Source: Siphonodentalium dalli (taxonomy: Eukaryota; Mollusca; Scaphopoda; Gadilida; Siphonodentaliidae). From it: a stretch of DNA of 64,000 bases. Positions 58,991 through 64,000 of the stretch are shown piece by piece. Location: positions 179,834,011 through 179,898,010 of the forward strand of contig CP136064.1 of the NCBI GenBank assembly GCA_032622095.1, written 5' to 3'. The notes beneath the pieces are model-generated. The model made no database searches and was not told the DNA's origin. It saw only the letters and a list, made by a program, of their open reading frames with translations. How positions within the stretch are numbered: position 1 is the stretch's first letter; the number at the start of each line of letters is the position of its first letter. Position numbers and translations under genes: made by a program.

Positions 58991-59310
58991 TTTCACACTG
59001 TGCTAATTAAAAAACCTCATTAATATCATTGAAACTCATTCTGCAGATATATAAACGCAAGCATGAGTCTCCACACAATTATACCCAAAAATTATACCGC
59101 TATACATGCCGATTGTGGCCGGTGAGTGTTCAATGAATTAGTCGTAAGAAGGCGTCAATTGACAGATGACAAATCTGATAGATTGGATCAATCACACCAT
59201 CGACAGCGTGTGTCGTTTGCGCCAAAGCAAAGATACCTTTGCGTTCAGCCGCTACCATATAAACTACCTGGTTTATAAAATAGTCTCGCTTGGTGAATAG
59301 CACCCCTGGT
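58990..59310 (-). pseudogene. PIF/Harbinger transposase N-terminal fragment
   Basis: On the minus strand from a CCAGGGGTGCTATTCACCAA end at about 59310: FTKRDYFINQVVYMVAAERKGIFALAQTT (split), AVDGVIDPIYQICHLSID, then a broken continuation to ENEEPRR near 58990. Same layout as 48160-48528. With the Myb fragment on its left it is an internally deleted, two-gene Harbinger copy whose genes converge. Confidence 0.65.
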
Positions 59311-59503
59311 GTCGCACTCATATCATGTTGTATTCGTATGGACTCGTAGCAACATTGGATGGGGCTTGTGAATATGTGTGAATAAATGTTGGTTTTGCAT
59401 GAAGCGATTGATTGGTTGAGCAACGCATTCTTCGATACAAGCTCCGTCAAAATTGCGTTGAATAGTTGACATCAGCCGAGCAGATATATATCTGACGTTC
59501 CCA

Positions 59504-59870
59504 TGCATTGTCTGCGATCAAGCCTGAGTTTAGTGTGTCTGACATTTGCAGAATGAGGTCCCCAGAGGGTGAATTTATTGGCGCTATCCCGCATAGCGGG
59601 CTAACATAACCAAATTCACCTTCTGTGGACCTCATTCTGCTTTAGTTTAGTTTCTCTATATCACCAAATTGGCCGACGACACATTGCATAATCGAGGTTC
59701 CCAATGGGTGTACATCACAATATTCACCATTTGGGAACTTCAAATCTGAGTCTATGTATCCCATAGCAGATGAGGCCATGCGGGACAGCATCACTAAATT
59801 CACCCTCTGGGTACCTCATTCTGCAAATGACAGGCACACTAAACTCAGGCTTGTCTGCAATGAACGTTCT
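59504..59870. mobile_element. Nested inverted repeats around GCAGAATGAGGTCC
   Basis: The outer arms AAGCCTGAGTTTAGTGTG...CATTTGCAGAATGAGGT (59520-59565) and their inverse (about 59812-59852) enclose the structure. A tighter hairpin at 59549-59640 uses GCAGAATGAGGTCC..AGAGGGTGAATTT against the same motif inverted. A CCCGCATAGCGGG hairpin lies inside. Confidence 0.75.
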
Positions 59871-59962
59871 GGAACTAGTGCAATACCCGCTGTGGGGGAA
59901 ATATACTCCCCAAGAAATGATGCTCTGCTGATTTACATGTATATTTACGGGCTCTATATAAA

Positions 59963-60090
59963 GATTAACTGTCATGTGGACTGTTTTTATGGAGATGTAA
60001 CCGCGAGGTGAGTGGTCATAACTTGTATGTAGAACCCTTCGTCACCTCGCGGTTACATCTCCATAAAAACAGTCCACATGGCAGTTAATC
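59963..60090. other. Near-perfect hairpin with 48-bp arms
   Basis: GATTAACTGTCATGTGGACT through CCGCGAGGTGA (to about 60011) is inverted at 60042-60090 with one or two mismatches; the loop is about 30 bases. Long, GC-balanced and low in mismatch, so recent. Confidence 0.9.
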
Positions 60091-60644
60091 CTTATATTTA
60101 TATACATTTAGCGAAAAAGCCACTTTTGTAAATGTATTTAAATCGAAAAGTGTATGGTGACAAAACCAGCCCAAAATATCCCATAACACCCTTGGCAAAA
60201 GTTAACAGGAACAATTTCTCTTTATATTGAAACCCGATGATTTATTAAGTCAATCCTGCGCAAGTCCAAATGCGCCCAAAACATTACGCGTTCGTCTTTC
60301 CAAAACCAATGACGCGTCGATGTAATTATGAGGCTGCAATTATGACCTCTTGCGCGTTCACCGAGAAATACTTGCAGCTAGCCACGTGGGCGCCGACAAA
60401 TCGGAATGCTGGCTTTAGTGATAATCACACTCAGTATGTTAATATATATATATATATCTATATCTATATTTGCGAATGTCTGTCTGTCTGTCTGTCTGTG
60501 TTCTATATAAATTCACAGGGGACCATCTAGATGGTGCCAAAGGGGTCTACTAGGAGTATATAATCATCCCCATAATATGAGGAATCTAATGGCGTGGTTT
60601 AAATATGGCAAAAGTCAGGGGTGCCCGGAAGGGCGGGGGCAGAT
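60091..60644. other. No gene; (TCTG)n tract near 60476-60500
   Basis: ATATAT and TCTGTCTG tracts, then GTTCTATATAAATTCACAGG. A second, similar TGTCTGTC...GTTCTATATATAACTTCAC block is at 62635-62685, both next to the dimeric satellite. Confidence 0.55.
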
Positions 60645-61574
60645 TTTTTTTCTGTCGCCGATTGCCACGAAACTTACATATAATCATCCCCATGATATGA
60701 AGAATCCAACGGTGTGGTTTAGATATGTCAAAAGTGGCGTCGTTTGAGTCAGAGATGAAAGGAAGGGGAGAGGGGCACCAAAATTGATAAAAACTAATTT
60801 TAGCGCCGATTTCCACCAAATTGATATATATTCTTCTTCATGATACAAGGAATCTAATTGTGCGATTTAATAACGCCAAATTGTTGTTTTTGGATGAGAG
60901 ATTGGGAGGGGGTGGGCACTGAATTTGATAATAAGTCGCCGATTGCCACCACACTTATACAAAATCATCCCCGTGGTATGAGGAGTCTAATGGTGTGTCT
61001 TTTATCTGTCAAATGTGGCCTCATTCGAGTCAGGGTTGCATTTAAAGGGACAGGGGCACCAAAATTGATGCACAATTTTTTTAGCGCCAATTTCCACCAA
61101 ATTGATACACGTTCTTATCCATGATACGAGGAATCTAATCGTGATTTAAAGACGCCATAGTGGTGCTGTTTGGGTGAGTGATGGAGAGGGGAGGGATTGG
61201 CACCAAATTTGATAAAAAATTTGTTTAGTCGCCGATTATCACCAAACTTATAAACAATCCTCTCCATGATATCAGGAGTGTAATCGTGTGGTTTAAGGCT
61301 GTCACAAGTGGGGGCATTCGAGTCAGTGGTGTATAGAGATGAGAGGGACACAAAACATTATATCTATATGTTTAGTGCCGATTTCCACCAGATTGATACA
61401 TATTCTTCTCCGTGATACGAGGAATCTTATCGTGTGGTTTAGACACACCAAATTGGTGCCCTATGGGTGAGAGATATGGGGACCTTAAATTTGATACGAA
61501 TTTGTATACTCGCCAATTTTCACCAATTTCATATATATGCATCTCTAATCTCTAATGAGTCTTAGTGTGTGCAG
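60645..61574 (+). repeat. Dimeric satellite, about 143-bp monomers of two types
   Basis: Type A (TCGCCGATTGCCACCA.ACTTAT) near 60655, 60934, 61228 and 61510 alternates with type B (GCGCCGATTTCCACCAAATTG) near 60803, 61082 and 61374. The higher-order unit is about 286 bp. Later blocks in each: GAGGAATCTAAT, GTGTGGTTTA, GTCGTT(C/T)GAGTCAG or CGCCAAATTG.TG. Confidence 0.8.
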
Positions 61575-62525
61575 CTTGAGTCTAGTCCAAGTCTTCTTGT
61601 ACTAAAACCAGCTAAGATATTGGGATGGCGATGCTGGCGTTTAGTCCAAGACCGCCCTATATGCTCGCTTATGACACGGCTTAAGCGTTAGTGACCCGCT
61701 CAAATAAAACCACAATTATATGAAATAAAATATCACAATTGCGACAATAAACGGATATTTTCCGCAGAACACATGCTATTTGATCTGAAACCCACATCGG
61801 TTGTGAATTGAAAGCGGTAATGTAATGTGAAAAGAAACATTTGCCGCAGTGTTTACATATTTTTTTAAGTATGCGAACTCAGTTGACCTTGCGAACTGCG
61901 TTCGGCATTTTCCGGTGAAAATATTCCGTAGATTTTCAATCAACCACGCACGATGAATTATCCATTGTAATCGTAATTATACGTGACAATAAATAAATAA
62001 ATAAATACATAGATTAAAAACATATTGAAGATATAAATGTAATACATTAAATAAATTACGGGAATTATAACCATCTCACAGTTTAAAACAGTGTAAACAC
62101 AATGAGCATTAGAATATCATGGGGGCCGCCATTTTGTTTGTATCGAAATTCGTCTCGGCCAAAACAAACACCGGACAATGCCGAAGTTCTTCGGAACCTG
62201 AGTTCGGCTTTCAGTTAAGTAAACAAACAGAAAAAACAACGATGTTTGTGGCAATCAACCGGAATATTCTATGTGTAATTTAACATTAAAGTTAGATTAT
62301 TATACACCATTGTGACCATAAGATGTAAGCCTTTCCGATGTATATAGCATCATGTATTGATTTGCTAGGTAAATCGAGTAAAATACACCACAGATTCCCG
62401 CCACAGATCGTGGGCGTAAGTCGTGTGGTAGGATTGGTATGCAAGCGGGCTTGGACTAAACGCCAGCATCGCCATCCCAATATCTTAGCTGGTTTTAGTA
62501 CAAGAAGACTTGGACTACTTGAGTC
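61575..62525. mobile_element. 935-bp hAT-type element with 68-bp perfect TIRs and 8-bp TSD
   Basis: The element is 61583-62517. Identical flanks CTTGAGTC lie at 61575-61582 and 62518-62525. The TIR starts TAGTCCAAGTCTTCTTGTAC and is identical for 68 bp at both ends, with TAGTCCAAG repeated near its inner edge. An 8-bp target duplication and a TAG start fit hAT. The interior has a second imperfect inverted pair (GTTCGGCATTTTCCGGTG near 61910 versus CACCGGACAATGCCGAA near 62170) and no transposase. It split the dimeric satellite. Confidence 0.92.
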
Positions 62526-63010
62526 CGACATAGGAACGGGAGGGTCACCAAAACTGATACAAAATATTTTTAGTACAAATTACCATCAAATTCAGACACG
62601 TTCTTCTCAAATGATACAAGAAATAAAATCGTGCTGTCTGTCTGTCTTTTTGTCTGTCTGTGTGCGTTCTATATATAACTTCACGCGGTACAATCGAGAT
62701 GGCAACAAGGCGTTCTAAGAGGGATAACTTTTTACAAGGAAGACAATGGTGCGCGTTAAAATTTTCTGAAATGACGCTGTTGGTGGGAGTGGAAATTTAA
62801 AAAATATGGTGAAATAGTTTTGTCGCTGATTTCCACCAAACGAATACATAATCACCTTCGCAATATGGCGTTGTTCGAGTCAGCGTTGCATCAACAATTG
62901 ATTTAAAAACCAAATTCCACCAAATTCATACACGTTTTTCTCTAAAGATATACCATGAATTAAATCACATTTGGTGTCGTTTGCGTCACGGATGGCGAGC
63001 GGATATGCAC
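62526..63010 (+). repeat. Dimeric satellite, continuation after the hAT insertion
   Basis: ACCAAAACTGATAC, TACCATCAAATTCAGACACG, TCGCTGATTTCCACCAAACG, GTTCGAGTCAGCGTTGCAT and similar blocks continue the types seen at 60645-61574, more diverged and with a TCTG tract inserted. Confidence 0.7.
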
Positions 63011-63365
63011 TATCATTGATAAGATTGCTATTCGCCTATATCCACATATAAGTTATATACAGTCACCAGGCCATCTCCATATCATTTTAAGTAGTTGGGC
63101 GTTCACATTTCACAATCCCGACATATGGCGACCCACATAAGTCACTTGAACAATTATATCTTCTTAACAGTCATATTTATATGGGAATGGCAATCAAGGC
63201 ATTCACACAATGAGCTAGCAAAAAGAGATAACTAGAAGAAGCATTAAACGTATATTTATCAATCTATTGAAGAGATACATATATTCGTGCAAACTGAGAG
63301 ACATCGAACCGTCAGAGGATTGCATATATATAATATCAAAATTTAGTCTGTTCCATTCAATACAG
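63011..63365. other. No gene seen; possible intron end
   Basis: AT-rich, ending in a pyrimidine-rich TCTGTTCCATTCAATACAG acceptor-like site at 63347-63365. Confidence 0.4.
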
Positions 63366-63595
63366 TTTCCACAAAAAGTTACAATTTGTCAAGAGATATG
63401 GAAGGCCTGTTCAAAAATAGTGGTCACAGTGTGCAGTCAAATATAGTTTCTTCTGATATACAAGAAAATGCAGTTAGTGGCACAAGACTTTTCAGGATCC
63501 TACAAATACTGACATCTGACAAGGATTTTAGAACAGACTCATCGACTGACATAAACAACTCAAAATCTCGCTCTGTGTCTGGCACATGTAGCTGA
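63366..63595 (+). CDS. Candidate terminal exon of a host gene
   Basis: Follows a good 3' splice site (CATTCAATACAG at 63365). Reading in phase from 63368, the frame stays open to TGA at 63595. The peptide is polar and Ser/Asp-rich: SRDMEGLFKNSGHSVQ, then GTRLFRILQILTSDKDFRTD, and ends SRSVSGTCS. No domain recognised. It could be the cytoplasmic tail of a larger protein. A poly(A) signal lies 268 bases downstream. Upstream exons, if any, lie outside or were not recognised. The acceptor, open phase and poly(A) together make this the best host-gene candidate. Confidence 0.4.
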
Positions 63596-64000
63596 TATAT
63601 CTGCGCAGCAACATTTCGTTTAAACTAATGAATATTTAGTCAATATATAGCACCATGAACAGAGGAGCACCTGGAAAATTTCTTTGAAACATCTGTATCT
63701 TCATGGAGATATGATAGCCAGGTGTCCTCGAGATCTTAGTCCAACCCACTAGATTGATTGATACATCTCAATATGTAAAACCCAATTATCATCTTTTATC
63801 GAACTAATGTGTTTATGATGTTCATGTATCATATTATAACGTCTAATGTATACGCAGTTGTAAATAAATAAATACTTCATTATTGGTGGAACGGATTAAT
63901 CGCGATAAACAGAATGGCAATTGACAAGGTGAGCCACTAATTATATTCCATGACTGTAATAATCATGTTTTGTGATGCTATTTGAATATACAATTTATGA
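63596..64000 (+). other. Putative 3' UTR with AATAAA at 63863
   Basis: No ORF. AATAAATAAATA begins at 63863, after a T-rich region, which would suit 3' end formation for the exon at 63366. Beyond about 63890 nothing is recognised. Confidence 0.35.

Overview
This window looks like gene-poor, AT-rich, repeat-dense eukaryotic DNA, most likely from a marine invertebrate and plausibly a lophotrochozoan such as a mollusc. The evidence is indirect. There are decayed LINE reverse transcriptase pieces, PIF/Harbinger pieces, many inverted-repeat DNA transposons, long CT/GA/TA/TG and CAT microsatellites, many poly-C/G runs, and no compact or operon-like genes. I did not find one intact protein gene that I can name. 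Most open reading frames are short and sit inside repeats.

Layout. 0-9.4 kb: a LINE 3' fragment, a 26-bp minisatellite, a 1.5-kb element with 310-bp inverted arms, and a TTAA-flanked inverted-repeat element. 11-14.7 kb: a 1,645-bp tandem duplication carrying hAT-like, Harbinger-like and TTAA-type repeats nested in one another, with a 33-bp minisatellite at different copy number in each unit. 15.7-25.6 kb: dispersed repeats, a mariner-like palindrome, and an array rich in AAGGTCA. 25.9-27.5 kb: a decayed transposon-type gene. 28.5-31.4 kb: 92-nt hairpin repeats and very long microsatellites. 32-33.4 kb: a pair of inverted ends. 36.8 kb: a 5 x 53-bp minisatellite. 38.6 kb: a candidate first exon. 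39-42.8 kb: several small inverted-repeat elements. 45.8-46.9 kb: a complete non-autonomous hAT-type element with an exact 8-bp target duplication. 48-51 kb: Harbinger transposase and Myb/SANT pieces, including a large head-to-head palindrome. 52.4-58.2 kb: a 5.8-kb composite whose inverted arms flank about 14 units of a 188-bp tandem array. 58.8-59.3 kb: another internally deleted Harbinger copy. 60.6-63 kb: a dimeric satellite split by a second hAT-type element, which has 68-bp perfect terminal repeats and an exact 8-bp target duplication. 63.4-63.9 kb: the best candidate for a host gene, a terminal exon with a poly(A) signal.

If host genes cross the window, most of it is intron or intergenic space. 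The elements interact mainly by nesting: hAT into Harbinger, hAT into satellite, LINE into the composite element, and later tandem duplication of a nested block. The hAT, Harbinger and Myb/SANT calls rest on terminal sequence, target duplications and short protein motifs that I read by eye. No database search was available.
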